Below are positions 53,718-63,006 of a DNA stretch of 64,000 nt, one piece after another (within the stretch, counting starts at the first letter, position 1; each line of letters opens with the position of its first letter). The translations under genes were made by a program, and so were the position numbers. Source of the DNA: Pseudomonas fluorescens Q2-87 (GTDB lineage Bacteria; Pseudomonadota; Gammaproteobacteria; Pseudomonadales; Pseudomonadaceae); NCBI RefSeq assembly GCF_000281895.1, contig NZ_CM001558.1, positions 4,530,556 to 4,594,555 of the forward strand. The letters are read 5' to 3'. Under the pieces are notes generated by a model that did not search any database, was not told where the DNA came from, and worked only from the letters and a program-made list of their open reading frames with translations.

Positions 53718-54138
53718 ACCTGAGCCTCACCCGCAAGCGCCGGTGCACATCCGGCGCCAGCGCGTCGCGGGGCACGCACAGCGAGCGGACCTGCCGCTCG
53801 CCCTGCAAGCGAAAACGCAACACGACGATCAGCGGCAGCGCCAGGCTATCTGGACGCAACTGGACGGCTTGCCAGCCATCGGCCCTGCTCCAGAGCTGCC
53901 AACCCGCGGCATTGCGACGCAAGCCCCGAAAAGCTTGGCGATGGGTCAGCAGGATATGCCGTGGCAGTACCCAGGCCCCATGGGCCAGGCACAAGGCGAC
54001 GCCAAGCGTGATGAACCCGTAAGGGACAGACAACAGGAACAACGAACCCAGGGCGAACGCCTGGGCCACGAGGTAGGCCGCCAGCAACTGCCCGGAGGCT
54101 TGCCAGCGGCATTCGAAGCGATTACTTGGGCTGGACAC
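53686..54138 (-). CDS. ygfX: YgfX/CptA-like membrane protein
   Basis: A 150-aa protein with two membrane helices near residues 15-55 ([20 protein letters not shown] and a following one) and a basic C-terminal tail. It is downstream of sdhE with a 17-nt overlap, matching the sdhE-ygfX pair of E. coli. E. coli YgfX has been proposed as the toxin of a pair with SdhE (CptAB). Its end overlaps nadB by 32 nt on the opposite strand. Confidence 0.75.
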   Translation of the reverse strand: MSSPSNRFECRWQASGQLLAAYLVAQAFALGSLFLLSVPYGFITLGVALCLAHGAWVLPRHILLTHRQAFRGLRRNAAGWQLWSRADGWQAVQLRPDSLALPLIVVLRFRLQGERQVRSLCVPRDALAPDVHRRLRVRLRFSRRRWAAPE

Positions 54139-54376
54139 GGTCCAGAATCATCCGGACCATGCGTTGCAGCTCCGGATCCTCGGATTCGCTGCGCTCCATG
54201 AACCAGCCGAACATGTCCTGATCCTCGCATTCGAGCAGGCGAACGTAGCACGCACGGTCCACTTCATTGAGATGGGGATACACCTCTTTCACGAACGGCA
54301 CCAGCAACACGTCCAGCTCAAGCATGCCGCGACGGCTGTGCCAGTAGAGGCGATTGAGTTCTACATCTTCGACCAT
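54122..54376 (-). CDS. sdhE: FAD assembly factor SdhE
   Basis: An 84-aa protein. [19 protein letters not shown] contains the conserved RGMLE motif needed to attach FAD to SdhA and FrdA. The length is normal. The ATG at 54376 has GGAGC upstream. It overlaps ygfX (17 nt) and is divergent from ygfZ. The gene order sdhE-ygfX beside nadB and ygfZ is standard in Pseudomonas. Confidence 0.93.
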   Translation of the reverse strand: MVEDVELNRLYWHSRRGMLELDVLLVPFVKEVYPHLNEVDRACYVRLLECEDQDMFGWFMERSESEDPELQRMVRMILDRVQPK

Positions 54377-54525
54377 GGAGCGCTCCTCAAATAGAACGCA
54401 AGTATACAGGCCCCGCCGCGGCGGAACAGACCGCTTTGGTCGGGCACCACCGATCCTTTGTGAACTACCCATTTCAGAGGCGTCCCCTTATGATGTCCAC
54501 CAGACTTTTTATCCTGCGATGACCC

Positions 54526-55467
54526 ATGGCTGATTCCGCTTTTTTCTGCACCCTGTCCCACGAAGGCGTTCTCGCGGTCCGCGGCGTGGATGCCGGCAAA
54601 TTCCTGCAGGGCCAACTGACCTGCAACCTCAACTACCTGAGCGACAGCCGGGCCAGCCTCGGTGCCCGTTGCACTCAGAAAGGCCGGATGCAATCGAGTT
54701 TCCGCATCCTGCTCGAAGGCGACGGCGTGCTGATGGCCATGGCCAGCGAATTGCTCGAACCGCAACTGGCGGACCTGAAAAAATACGCCGTGTTCTCGAA
54801 ATCCAAGCTCACTGACGAAAGCGCAGCCTGGGTTCGCTTCGGCCTGGAGAATGCCGATAAGGCCCTGATCAGCCTGGGCCTCGAACTGCCGACCGAAACG
54901 GACAGCGTGGTTCGTCGTGAAGCCCTGCTCGCGATCCGCGTCTCTCCGGGCCGCGCCGAACTGTGGGCGCCGGTCGCACAGGCGCAGACACTGAAGGCCC
55001 ATCTGCGCGCCGAACTGGCCGAGGCGGACCTGAACGGCTGGCTGCTGGGTCAGATCCGCGCCGGCATCGGCCAGGTCATGCCCGCGACCCGCGAGTTGTT
55101 CATCCCGCAGATGCTCAACCTGCAAGCCGTTGGCGGCGTGAGTTTCAAGAAGGGTTGCTACACCGGCCAGGAAATCGTCGCCCGCATGCAGTACCTGGGC
55201 AAGCTCAAGCGACGCCTGTATCGGCTGCAACTGGACGCCAGCGAATTGCCTGAACCGGGCACCGCATTGTTCTCCCCCACCCACGGCAGTTCCGTCGGCG
55301 AAGTGGTGATGGCGGCCCGTGCCGAGCGAAACATTGAACTGCTGGCGGTGTTGCAGGCCGAAGCAGCGGAAGATGACAATCTGCACCTCGGTGCTCTGGA
55401 AGGCCCAAGCCTTCAACTGTTGGACCTGCCTTACGAACTGGACCGCGACCGCGAGATCCAGCGTTGA
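54526..55467 (+). CDS. ygfZ: folate-dependent Fe-S protein assembly/tRNA-modifying factor YgfZ
   Basis: A 313-aa cytosolic protein. The KGCYTGQEIVARMQYLG motif, with its key Cys, is the YgfZ signature; the fold is a folate-binding GcvT relative. In E. coli, YgfZ supports Fe-S enzymes such as MiaB. Start at the ATG at 54526. It is 34 nt before the HDOD gene, so they may be co-transcribed. Confidence 0.92.
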   Translation: MADSAFFCTLSHEGVLAVRGVDAGKFLQGQLTCNLNYLSDSRASLGARCTQKGRMQSSFRILLEGDGVLMAMASELLEPQLADLKKYAVFSKSKLTDESAAWVRFGLENADKALISLGLELPTETDSVVRREALLAIRVSPGRAELWAPVAQAQTLKAHLRAELAEADLNGWLLGQIRAGIGQVMPATRELFIPQMLNLQAVGGVSFKKGCYTGQEIVARMQYLGKLKRRLYRLQLDASELPEPGTALFSPTHGSSVGEVVMAARAERNIELLAVLQAEAAEDDNLHLGALEGPSLQLLDLPYELDRDREIQR

Positions 55468-55501
55468 TCGCAGCATTGCCGCAAGACTCTAGAGAAGCGA
55501 A

Positions 55502-56323
55502 ATGAGCGATTTGGCGGAGAAGGTCCTGAGGGATTTGGTGGAGGCCATCGATAACGATGACCTGGTTCTGCCAACCTTACCGGAAGTGGCCCTGCAGATT
55601 CGCCGGGCCGCCGAAGACCCGGAAATCAGTGTCAGCAACCTGAGCAAAGTGATTGGCCGCGACACGGCCCTTTCAGCACGCCTGATAAAAGTGGTCAATA
55701 GCCCGTTGTTGCGTGCCACCCAGGAAGTCACCGACCTGCATACAGCCATTACCCGGCTGGGCGTCAACTACAGCAGCAACTTGGCCATCGGCTTGGTCAT
55801 GGAGCAGATTTTCCATGCACGCTCCGAAGTGGTGGAACACAAGATGCGCGAAGTCTGGCGTAAAAGCCTGGAGATCGCCGGCGTCAGTTATGCGTTGTGC
55901 CGTGGCTATACGCAGCTCAAGCCTGACCAGGCTGCGCTGGGAGGGCTGGTGCACCAGATCGGCGTGCTGCCGATCTTGACTTATGCACAGGACAACAACG
56001 AATTGCTGTCGGACCCGGTCAGCCTCAACCATGTCATCGAAACGATTCATCCCATACTTGGGGACAAGTTGCTCAGCGTTTGGGAGTTTCCGGAAAGGCT
56101 GGTGAAGCTGCCTGGGTTGTATCTGGACTTTACCCGGGAATCGAAGCAAATCGATTACGTCGACCTGGTACAGATCGCCGCGCTGTATTGCTACAAGGAC
56201 ACCGACCATCCCTTGAGCAAGATCGACGTATATGGGGTTCCGGCATTCAAGAAGCTGGGGATCGACACGGATAACAAGGACCGCTGTGCCGATATTGAAG
56301 AAGCGCGGTCGATGTTTTATTGA
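55502..56323 (+). CDS. HDOD domain signalling protein
   Basis: A 273-aa protein filled by one HDOD domain (residues ~20-220; LPTLPEVALQIRRAAEDPE and LSARLIKVVNSPLL begin it). HDOD proteins resemble HD-GYP phosphodiesterases but lack the catalytic residues and act in signalling. Only the HDOD domain is present, with no receiver or EAL. It follows ygfZ by 34 nt. Confidence 0.85.
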   Translation: MSDLAEKVLRDLVEAIDNDDLVLPTLPEVALQIRRAAEDPEISVSNLSKVIGRDTALSARLIKVVNSPLLRATQEVTDLHTAITRLGVNYSSNLAIGLVMEQIFHARSEVVEHKMREVWRKSLEIAGVSYALCRGYTQLKPDQAALGGLVHQIGVLPILTYAQDNNELLSDPVSLNHVIETIHPILGDKLLSVWEFPERLVKLPGLYLDFTRESKQIDYVDLVQIAALYCYKDTDHPLSKIDVYGVPAFKKLGIDTDNKDRCADIEEARSMFY

Positions 56324-56368
56324 GCCCTGGCTGACAATCAAGCAACCAGGGCCAGATGCCGACCTGGC

Positions 56369-57760
56369 TTAATCTGAACCTGGGATAAAACTCACCCGCA
56401 CTTTCAGCCCCCGCGCCTGCCCGTCGTGCAGCGTGATCTGTGCCAGATGGGCGCGGCAGATCTCACCGACGATCGCCAACCCCAGGCCAGTACCGGCCAC
56501 TTGCTGGTTGCGTCGATAGAAGCGCTCGAAAACCCGGTCCCGCTCATGGGGCGGAATGCCCGGCCCATCGTCTTCCACTTCGAGCACAGCCGGCGTCAAG
56601 ACCCGCAGGATAACGTTGCCGCCGGACGGAGTATGGGCCAGCGCGTTGTCCACCAGATTGCTCAACAACTCGTTCAGCAGGGTCGGCTCGCCCCGCAACC
56701 ACACCGGCTCGTCTGCTTCCAGGGCCAGCGCCACACCTCGGGCATGGGCCAACGGGGCCATGGCCATGCCCAACTCCCGGGCCAATTGGCTAAGGTCGAG
56801 CAACTGCGCACCACCTTCAGCGATGGCCCGAGCGCCGTTTTCGACACGCGCCAGGGATAAGAGCTGGTTGGCCAGATGAGTCAGTCGATCGGTGCCCTGG
56901 GCTGCGGTTTCCAGGGTTTCGCGCCAGATCGCCGGTTCGCTGGCACGCAAGCCCAGCTCAAGACGCGCCTTGAGCGCCGCCAGGGGCGTACGCAGTTCGT
57001 GGGCGGCATCGGCGATGAATTGCGCCTGGCGCTCGAATTGCCCGCGCAGGCGCTCGGTGAAATGATTGAGAGCGCGTACCAGCGGCCACAATTCGTGCTG
57101 CACCTCCACCAACGGCAACGCCCGCAGATCGTCCGGCTGGCGCTCCTCCACTGCGGTGCGCAAGCGCTCCAACGGGCGGAGCGCGGCACTGACCGCGAAC
57201 CACACCAGCAACAACGCTCCCACCGCCAGCATGCCCAGGCGCAACAGCGTGTCGGCCATCAGGCTGCGGGCCATGCTGACCCGCGCCTCCTCGGTCTCTG
57301 CCACGCGAATTTCCGCCATGCCATTCATGTTCGGCTCGCTCACCGCCTTGAGCAGGCTCACCACCCGCACGTTCTGGCCCTGGTAGCTGGCGTTGTAGAA
57401 GCGTGCAAGGGCCGGATAGTCGTCCGTGCGTGGCGTGCCGGGCGGCGGGCCGGGAAGATTTTCGTAACCGGAAATCAGCTTTTTGTTGATGTCGTTGACT
57501 TGATAGTAAATGCGCCCAGCGCTGTCGTAGGCAAAGGTATCCAGGGCGACATAAGGCACGTCCGCGCTGAGGCTGCCATCGCGCTGCGACAGACCGGCGG
57601 CGATGGTCCGGGCCGAGGCCAGCAGCGTCCGGTCGTAAGCGGTATCGGCGGCTTCGCGACCGTTCCAGTAGGCGCTCAAGCCACTGGCGAGCATCAGCAC
57701 CACCAACAGCAACGCCAGGTTGCGGAGCAGCCGCCAGCGCAGGCTGTCGGGTTTATGCAT
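56369..57760 (-). CDS. tctE: sensor histidine kinase TctE
   Basis: A 463-aa inner-membrane kinase. TM1 at ~13-32 and TM2 at ~172-195 flank a ~140-residue periplasmic sensor that should respond to tricarboxylates. HAMP, then the H-box FIADAAHELRTPLAALKARL, N-box (NLVDNALAHTPSGG) and G-boxes (VEDDGPGIPPHERD and GLGLAIVGEI) complete it. It overlaps tctD by 8 nt. Next to tctCBA, it most likely controls their expression. Confidence 0.92.
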   Translation of the reverse strand: MHKPDSLRWRLLRNLALLLVVLMLASGLSAYWNGREAADTAYDRTLLASARTIAAGLSQRDGSLSADVPYVALDTFAYDSAGRIYYQVNDINKKLISGYENLPGPPPGTPRTDDYPALARFYNASYQGQNVRVVSLLKAVSEPNMNGMAEIRVAETEEARVSMARSLMADTLLRLGMLAVGALLLVWFAVSAALRPLERLRTAVEERQPDDLRALPLVEVQHELWPLVRALNHFTERLRGQFERQAQFIADAAHELRTPLAALKARLELGLRASEPAIWRETLETAAQGTDRLTHLANQLLSLARVENGARAIAEGGAQLLDLSQLARELGMAMAPLAHARGVALALEADEPVWLRGEPTLLNELLSNLVDNALAHTPSGGNVILRVLTPAVLEVEDDGPGIPPHERDRVFERFYRRNQQVAGTGLGLAIVGEICRAHLAQITLHDGQARGLKVRVSFIPGSD

Positions 57761-58424
57761 CGCGGTTTTCCAACAGATAGCCCAGCCCCCGGAACGTCAC
57801 GATCGCCACGGCATGACCATCGAGCTTCTTGCGCAGGCGATGAACGTAGATTTCGATGGCGTCGGGGCTGGCCTCCTCGTCCAGGCCGAACACCTGGGCC
57901 GCCAGTTGCTCCTTGCTCATGACCCGCCCCGGCCGGGCGATCAACGCTTCCAGCACCGCTTGCTCGCGGGACGTCAGGGTCAGCAGTTCCTCATCGAGGG
58001 TGAAGCGGCGGGTGTCCAGGTCATAAACCAGGCCACCACAGCGTTGCTGGCGCTCGCCACCCAGTACGCTGCGGCGCAGGAGCGCCTTGACCCGCGCCTC
58101 CAGTTCGGTGAGTTCGAATGGCTTGGCCAGGTAGTCGTCGGCGCCGAGGTTCAGGCCATGGACGCGGTCCTTGACGTCGCTGCGGGCAGTGAGCATCAGC
58201 ACCGGCAGCGTCTTGCCCCGGGCGCGCAAACGTGCCAGCACCTCGAAACCGTCCATGCGCGGCAGCCCCACGTCGAGGACAGCCACGGCGTATTCCTCGC
58301 TGCTCAAGGCCAGGTCGGCCGCCACCCCATCGTGCAGGACATCCACCGTCAAACCGGTGCTCTTGAGCGCCTGGGCAACGCTTTCGGCGAGCTGCAAATG
58401 GTCTTCGACGAGCAGGACACGCAT
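57753..58424 (-). CDS. tctD: response regulator TctD (OmpR family)
   Basis: A 223-aa regulator. The receiver has the acceptor Asp51 region YAVAVLDVGLPRMDGFEVL and Lys in LAKPFELTELEARVKA; the C-terminal winged helix ends with VHRLRKKLDGHAVAIVTFRG. The start at 58424 is divergent from tctC. It overlaps the tctE start by 8 nt. It likely activates tctCBA in response to citrate-type compounds (inference from the tct system elsewhere). Confidence 0.92.
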   Translation of the reverse strand: MRVLLVEDHLQLAESVAQALKSTGLTVDVLHDGVAADLALSSEEYAVAVLDVGLPRMDGFEVLARLRARGKTLPVLMLTARSDVKDRVHGLNLGADDYLAKPFELTELEARVKALLRRSVLGGERQQRCGGLVYDLDTRRFTLDEELLTLTSREQAVLEALIARPGRVMSKEQLAAQVFGLDEEASPDAIEIYVHRLRKKLDGHAVAIVTFRGLGYLLENRDA

Positions 58425-58659
58425 GGGTTTTTCCTCGATTCAGGGATGGTCGGCGCCATTCTTTGGCGCGGAGTTTACAGCTGCATCCACCGCTGTGAAG
58501 TCAAAAACTTGCTGAAAGCTTTTGAAAGGTTAGCGAAAGGTTAGGCCGCTAGAGTCCTTATGCGGACAGTTTCGACTGCCGGTCGCGACGCCCATCGCGA
58601 ACGAAAAGCGCCTCGAAGCGTTTTCGTCAAACAAGAACAATAAAAGCGGAGTATTCACC

Positions 58660-58875
58660 ATGCTGTCCATGCAGCTCCAGGCCCCAATGCCTGCCCGCTC
58701 GACCCCATTCCTTCAGGCCGTCCCGGCCCGCGCCGCCATTCTTCAGGCGGATGAATTGCCACGCCTTCAAACCCACCATCAGCCTGCGCCGGCCCTCGAT
58801 GATGACCAGAGCGCGGACATGGCAGCACCCTATTCGCACCACACACAACAACAACTCCTGTGGAGACAATCATGA
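58660..58875 (+). CDS. 71-codon reading frame coupled to tctC (possible leader peptide or remnant)
   Basis: MLSMQLQAPMPARSTPFLQA starts a 71-codon frame with a good ribosome site (GCGGAG, 8 nt before the ATG). It ends as ATGA with the tctC start, the overlap expected of translationally coupled genes. The protein is Pro/Gln/His-rich, without membrane or signal sequence, and matches no family I know. It could be a regulatory leader, a new small protein, or the relic of another gene. Confidence 0.45.
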   Translation: MLSMQLQAPMPARSTPFLQAVPARAAILQADELPRLQTHHQPAPALDDDQSADMAAPYSHHTQQQLLWRQS

Positions 58876-59849
58876 ACCTATCACTGCGTAAAGTAGCCCT
58901 GGCCGCCGGATGCCTGATGTTCGCCGGGCAATTGCTTGCCGAACCGAAGCGTCCCGAATGCATCGCACCGGCCTCTCCTGGCGGCGGTTTCGACCTGACC
59001 TGCAAACTGGCGCAAAGCGCGCTGGTCAACCAGAAGCTGCTGACCAAGCCGATGCGTGTCACCTACATGCCGGGCGGCGTCGGTGCGGTGGCCTACAACG
59101 CAGTGGTCGCCCAACGTCCGGCCGACGCCGGCACGCTGGTAGCGTGGTCCAGCGGTTCGCTGCTGAACCTGGCCCAGGGCAAGTTCGGTCGCTTCGATGA
59201 AAGCGCCGTGCGCTGGCTGGCCGCCGTCGGCACCAGCTATGGCGCCATCGCGGTGAAAAGCGATTCGCCCTACAAAAATCTCGACGATCTGGTACAGGCC
59301 CTGAAGAAAGATCCGGGTTCCGTGGTCATCGGTTCCGGCGGTACCGTCGGCAGTCAGGACTGGATGCAAACGGCACTCATCGCCAAGGCCGCCGGCATCA
59401 ACCCGCGCGACCTGCGCTACGTAGCCCTCGAAGGCGGCGGCGAAATCGCCACCGCGCTGCTCGGCGGCCACATCCAGGTCGGTAGCACCGACATCTCCGA
59501 CTCCATGCCGCACATCCAGAGTGGCGACATGCGCCTGCTGGCCGTGTTTGCCGAGAAGCGCCTCGACGAGCCAGAGATGAAAGACATTCCAACCGCCAAG
59601 GAGCAAGGCTACGACATCGTCTGGCCAGTGGTCCGCGGCTTCTACCTCGGACCAAAGGTCAGCGACGAAGACTACGCCTGGTGGAAAGACGCCTTCGACA
59701 AACTGCTGGCCTCCGAAGAGTTCGCCAAGCTGCGTGACCAGCGCGAGCTGTTTCCGTTTGCCATGACCGGCCCGGAACTGGACACCTACGTGAAGAAACA
59801 AGTAGCTGATTACAAGGTGCTGGCCAAAGAGTTCGGCCTGATCCAGTAA
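58872..59849 (+). CDS. tctC: tricarboxylate-binding periplasmic protein TctC
   Basis: A 325-aa solute-binding protein from the ATG at 58872 (GGAGAC upstream). The signal peptide runs to ~residue 22 (GQLLAEP). Domains ECIAPASPGGGFDLTC and TYMPGGVGAVAYNAVV are the TTT-family ligand loops, with GGGFD contacting carboxylates. It delivers citrate or similar tricarboxylates to TctAB. It is upstream of tctB (56 nt) and tctA. Confidence 0.92.
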   Translation: MNLSLRKVALAAGCLMFAGQLLAEPKRPECIAPASPGGGFDLTCKLAQSALVNQKLLTKPMRVTYMPGGVGAVAYNAVVAQRPADAGTLVAWSSGSLLNLAQGKFGRFDESAVRWLAAVGTSYGAIAVKSDSPYKNLDDLVQALKKDPGSVVIGSGGTVGSQDWMQTALIAKAAGINPRDLRYVALEGGGEIATALLGGHIQVGSTDISDSMPHIQSGDMRLLAVFAEKRLDEPEMKDIPTAKEQGYDIVWPVVRGFYLGPKVSDEDYAWWKDAFDKLLASEEFAKLRDQRELFPFAMTGPELDTYVKKQVADYKVLAKEFGLIQ

Positions 59850-59905
59850 CCGTCTCTGTTCTCGCGGCGGCGCTGGCACTCACCGGCGCCGCCCAGGAGT
59901 TAGTC

Positions 59906-60367
59906 ATGCTCACCATCCAACGTATTTTTGCTGCGGTGCTGCTGCTGGCCTGCATCGGCCTCGCGCTGATGGCTTGGCCGTATCAGGCCGCCTTTTCCTA
60001 CGAACCGGTCGGTCCACGCGCCTTCCCCTTGCTGATGCTCGGACTGATGGGCCTGGCGCTGCTGTACATGGTGTTTCGCCCCACACCGATCGTACACAGC
60101 GACGATGATCCGCAACTGGACCGTGAAACCCTGCAGAAGATCGGCATCTGCGTCGTTCTGCTGCTGGTATTCGCCGGCACCTTCGAACCCCTGGGCTTCA
60201 TCGTTGCCAGCATCTTGATCGGCGTGCCGATGGCGCGCCTGTATGGCGGCCGCTGGGTGCCAAGCGTGGTGATCATCAGCCTGATGGCCGTTGGTCTCTA
60301 CCTGTTGTTCGACAAGCTGATGGACGTGCCGCTGCCCCTGGGCCTGCTCGACGTCCTGGAGAATTGA
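59906..60367 (+). CDS. tctB: tripartite tricarboxylate transporter small membrane subunit TctB
   Basis: A 153-aa protein with four membrane helices (near 7-27, 40-60, 78-98 and ~115-140), the layout of TctB. It lies 1 nt upstream of tctA (TGA then T ATG), so the two are tightly coupled. It holds the large subunit TctA in the membrane and shapes its docking with TctC. Confidence 0.9.
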   Translation: MLTIQRIFAAVLLLACIGLALMAWPYQAAFSYEPVGPRAFPLLMLGLMGLALLYMVFRPTPIVHSDDDPQLDRETLQKIGICVVLLLVFAGTFEPLGFIVASILIGVPMARLYGGRWVPSVVIISLMAVGLYLLFDKLMDVPLPLGLLDVLEN

Positions 60368-60368
60368 T

Positions 60369-61883
60369 ATGGATACCCTGAATTATCTCGGCCAGGGTTT
60401 TGGCGTCGCACTGACCCCCTATAACCTCGTCACCGCACTGAGCGGCACCCTGATCGGTACGGTGGTCGGCCTGCTGCCAGGCCTGGGCCCGATCAACGGC
60501 GTGGCGCTGCTGATCCCGATTGCCTTCGCCCTGGGGCTGCCGCCGGAATCAGCACTGATCCTGCTGGCGGCGGTGTACTTGGGTTGCGAATACGGCGGGC
60601 GCATCAGCTCGATCCTGCTCAACATCCCGGGGGAAGCCTCCACCGTGATGACCACGCTCGATGGCTACCCGATGGCTCGCCAAGGCCTGGCCGGGGTGGC
60701 GTTGTCGCTGTCGGCGTGGAGTTCGTTCATCGGCGCGTTCATTGCCACCTGCGGCATGGTGCTGTTCGCACCGTTGCTGGCCAAATGGGCGATTGCCTTT
60801 GGACCGGCGGAATATTTCGTCCTGATGGTCTTCGCCATTGTTTGCCTGGGCGGCATGGCCGGCGATCGACCGCTCAAGACGTTCATTGCGGCGCTGATCG
60901 GTTTGTTCCTGTCCAGCGTCGGGATCGATGCCAACAGCGGCGTCTACCGCTTCACCGGTGACAACATTCACCTGACCGACGGCATTCAGTTCGTGGTGCT
61001 GGTGCTGGGTTTGTTTTCCATCAGTGAAATCCTGTTACTGCTGGAAAAAACCCATCGCGGCCAGGAAGCCGTGGAGGCCACCGGGCGGATGATGTTCAAC
61101 CTCAAGGAAGCGGCATCAGTCTTTACCGTTAACCTGCGCTGTGGCGTGCTGGGTTTCATCATGGGTGTGTTGCCGGGTGCCGGTGCGACCCTGGCCAGTG
61201 CCGTGGCCTACATGACCGAGAAGCGCATCGCCGGTGCCGATGGCAAGTTCGGCCAGGGTGACAAGCGCGGCCTCGCCGCTCCGGAAACCGCTATCGGTGG
61301 CGCAGCCTGCGGTGCCCTGGTGCCCATGCTGACCCTCGGCGTTCCCGGCTCGGGCACTACGGCGGTGATGATCGGCGCACTGTCGCTGTACAACATCACG
61401 CCCGGTCCGCTGCTGTTCCAACAACAGCCAGACATCGTCTGGGGCCTGATCGCCTCGTTGTTCGTCGCCAACATCATGCTGGTGATCCTAAACATTCCGA
61501 TGATCCGCATCTTTACGCGCATCCTGGCCGTGCCGAACTGGGCACTGGTGCCGGTCATCGCGATCATCACCGGGATCGGCGTCTACGCCGTGCATGCCAC
61601 GACCTTCGATCTGTTCCTGATGATCGGCATCGGCATCTTCGGCTACATCCTGCGCAAGTTGGATTTCCCGCTGTCGCCGGTCCTGCTGGGCTTCATCCTG
61701 GGTGGCCTGATGGAGCAAAACCTGCGTCGCGCCCTGTCGATTTCCAACGGTGCGCTGGAAATCCTCTGGTCGAGCCCGATCACCTTCGGTTGCTGGGTCC
61801 TGACGGCGATCATGCTGTTCATGCCTTTGCTGCGGATCTGGCGTCGCCGCGCCGCCCAACGTCGCGCCCTGGCCAATGTCTAA
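60369..61883 (+). CDS. tctA: tripartite tricarboxylate transporter large membrane subunit TctA
   Basis: A 504-aa protein with about 12 membrane helices. GLLPGLGPINGVALLIPIAF and GVLPGAGATLASAVAYMTEK are the two copies of the substrate-site motif (GxxPGxG) of TctA. With TctB and TctC it imports tricarboxylates with H+ or Na+. Its end overlaps the AbrB-like gene by 8 nt. Confidence 0.93.
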   Translation: MDTLNYLGQGFGVALTPYNLVTALSGTLIGTVVGLLPGLGPINGVALLIPIAFALGLPPESALILLAAVYLGCEYGGRISSILLNIPGEASTVMTTLDGYPMARQGLAGVALSLSAWSSFIGAFIATCGMVLFAPLLAKWAIAFGPAEYFVLMVFAIVCLGGMAGDRPLKTFIAALIGLFLSSVGIDANSGVYRFTGDNIHLTDGIQFVVLVLGLFSISEILLLLEKTHRGQEAVEATGRMMFNLKEAASVFTVNLRCGVLGFIMGVLPGAGATLASAVAYMTEKRIAGADGKFGQGDKRGLAAPETAIGGAACGALVPMLTLGVPGSGTTAVMIGALSLYNITPGPLLFQQQPDIVWGLIASLFVANIMLVILNIPMIRIFTRILAVPNWALVPVIAIITGIGVYAVHATTFDLFLMIGIGIFGYILRKLDFPLSPVLLGFILGGLMEQNLRRALSISNGALEILWSSPITFGCWVLTAIMLFMPLLRIWRRRAAQRRALANV

Positions 61884-62916
61884 GGCGGCATTCAGACAAT
61901 GGTGGGGAACACCGCTGGTCGGTCTGGCCGGCGGTTACCTGGCCAGCCTGATCGGCTGGCCTTTGCCCTGGATGGTCGGCTCGTTGCTGGCGATCATCCT
62001 GGTGCGCTGCCTGACGCCGTGGCAACTGATGGAAATCCCCGGAGGCCGTAAATGCGGCCAATGGGTGGTGGGCATCGGCATCGGCCTGCACTTTACCCCT
62101 GTGGTGATGGAACAGGTGCTGAGCCACTTCGGCCTGATTTTCTTCGGCGCGCTGGTGACCAGCGTGTCCAGTGTGGTGGGTGTGTGGCTGATGCGCCGCA
62201 CCGGCGAAGACCGCGCCACCGCTTTCTTTTCCAGCATGCCGGGCGGTTCCGGCGAAATGGTCAACCTCGGCGCCCGCAACGGTGCGGACCTCAGCCGCGT
62301 CGCTGCGGGCCAAAGCCTGCGGGTGCTGGTGGTGGTGCTGTGCGTGCCGGCGGCCTTCAAATATCTGCTGGGCGAAGGTACCCCGGCGCAGCACGCCACT
62401 GCGGTGGACTGGCTGTGGCTGGCCGTGCTGTTTCCGGCCGGTGCCCTCCTCGCCTGGCTATGGGAACGCTTGCGCCAACCCAACCCGTGGTTGTTCGGGC
62501 CGTTGCTGGTGAGCGCTGCGGTGAGTGTCGGCTGGGACCTGCACATCGGCCTGCCCAACGGCGCCAGCCAGATCGGCCAATGGCTGATCGGCAGCGGATT
62601 GGGTTGTCATTTCAACCGGCAGTTCTTCCGACGGGCACCGTCGTTCATGGGGCGCACTCTGATCGGCACAGTATTGACGATGCTCATCGCCACCCTTGCG
62701 GCGCTGGGACTGAGCACCCTGACGCACCTGGACCTGCGTTCGCTGACCCTCGGCATGATGCCCGGTGGTATCGCGGAAATGAGCCTGACCGCTGAGACGT
62801 TGCAATTGTCGGTGCCATTGGTGACGGCCTTGCAAGTGATGCGATTGCTGTTTGTTCTATTTCTGGCCGAGCCGTTGTTCAGGTATTGGATGCGCAAGCC
62901 GGGTTCGGACTTGTAG
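61876..62916 (+). CDS. AbrB family membrane protein (duplicated domain)
   Basis: A 346-aa protein with ten predicted membrane helices in two repeats; GGYLASLIGWPLPWMVGSLL and GMMPGGIAEMSLTAETLQLS are the matching halves. The family shares its name with the SpoVT/AbrB DNA-binding regulator but is an unrelated membrane protein; the label transcriptional regulator is misleading here. It overlaps tctA by 8 nt and likely belongs to the tct operon, so it may move a related acid. Confidence 0.82.
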   Translation: MSKAAFRQWWGTPLVGLAGGYLASLIGWPLPWMVGSLLAIILVRCLTPWQLMEIPGGRKCGQWVVGIGIGLHFTPVVMEQVLSHFGLIFFGALVTSVSSVVGVWLMRRTGEDRATAFFSSMPGGSGEMVNLGARNGADLSRVAAGQSLRVLVVVLCVPAAFKYLLGEGTPAQHATAVDWLWLAVLFPAGALLAWLWERLRQPNPWLFGPLLVSAAVSVGWDLHIGLPNGASQIGQWLIGSGLGCHFNRQFFRRAPSFMGRTLIGTVLTMLIATLAALGLSTLTHLDLRSLTLGMMPGGIAEMSLTAETLQLSVPLVTALQVMRLLFVLFLAEPLFRYWMRKPGSDL

Positions 62917-62923
62917 ACCGGGT

Positions 62924-62995
62924 TGCCTTCATCGCGAGCAGGCTCGCTCCCACAGGGGACTTGTGTTGCCCTAGCCCCTTGCTCGCGATGAGGCC
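62924..62995. repeat. short diverged REPIN
   Basis: GCCTTCATCGCGAGCAGGCT on the left and CCTTGCTCGCGATGAGGC on the right face each other between convergent genes. It is shorter and more diverged than the main REPIN set. Confidence 0.65.
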
Positions 62996-63006
62996 CTCAT
63001 TGTCGA

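Noticed and set aside
61876..62916. AbrB-type transcription factor
   Set aside because: The protein has about ten membrane helices in two repeats; it shares only a name with the small DNA-binding AbrB of Bacillus.
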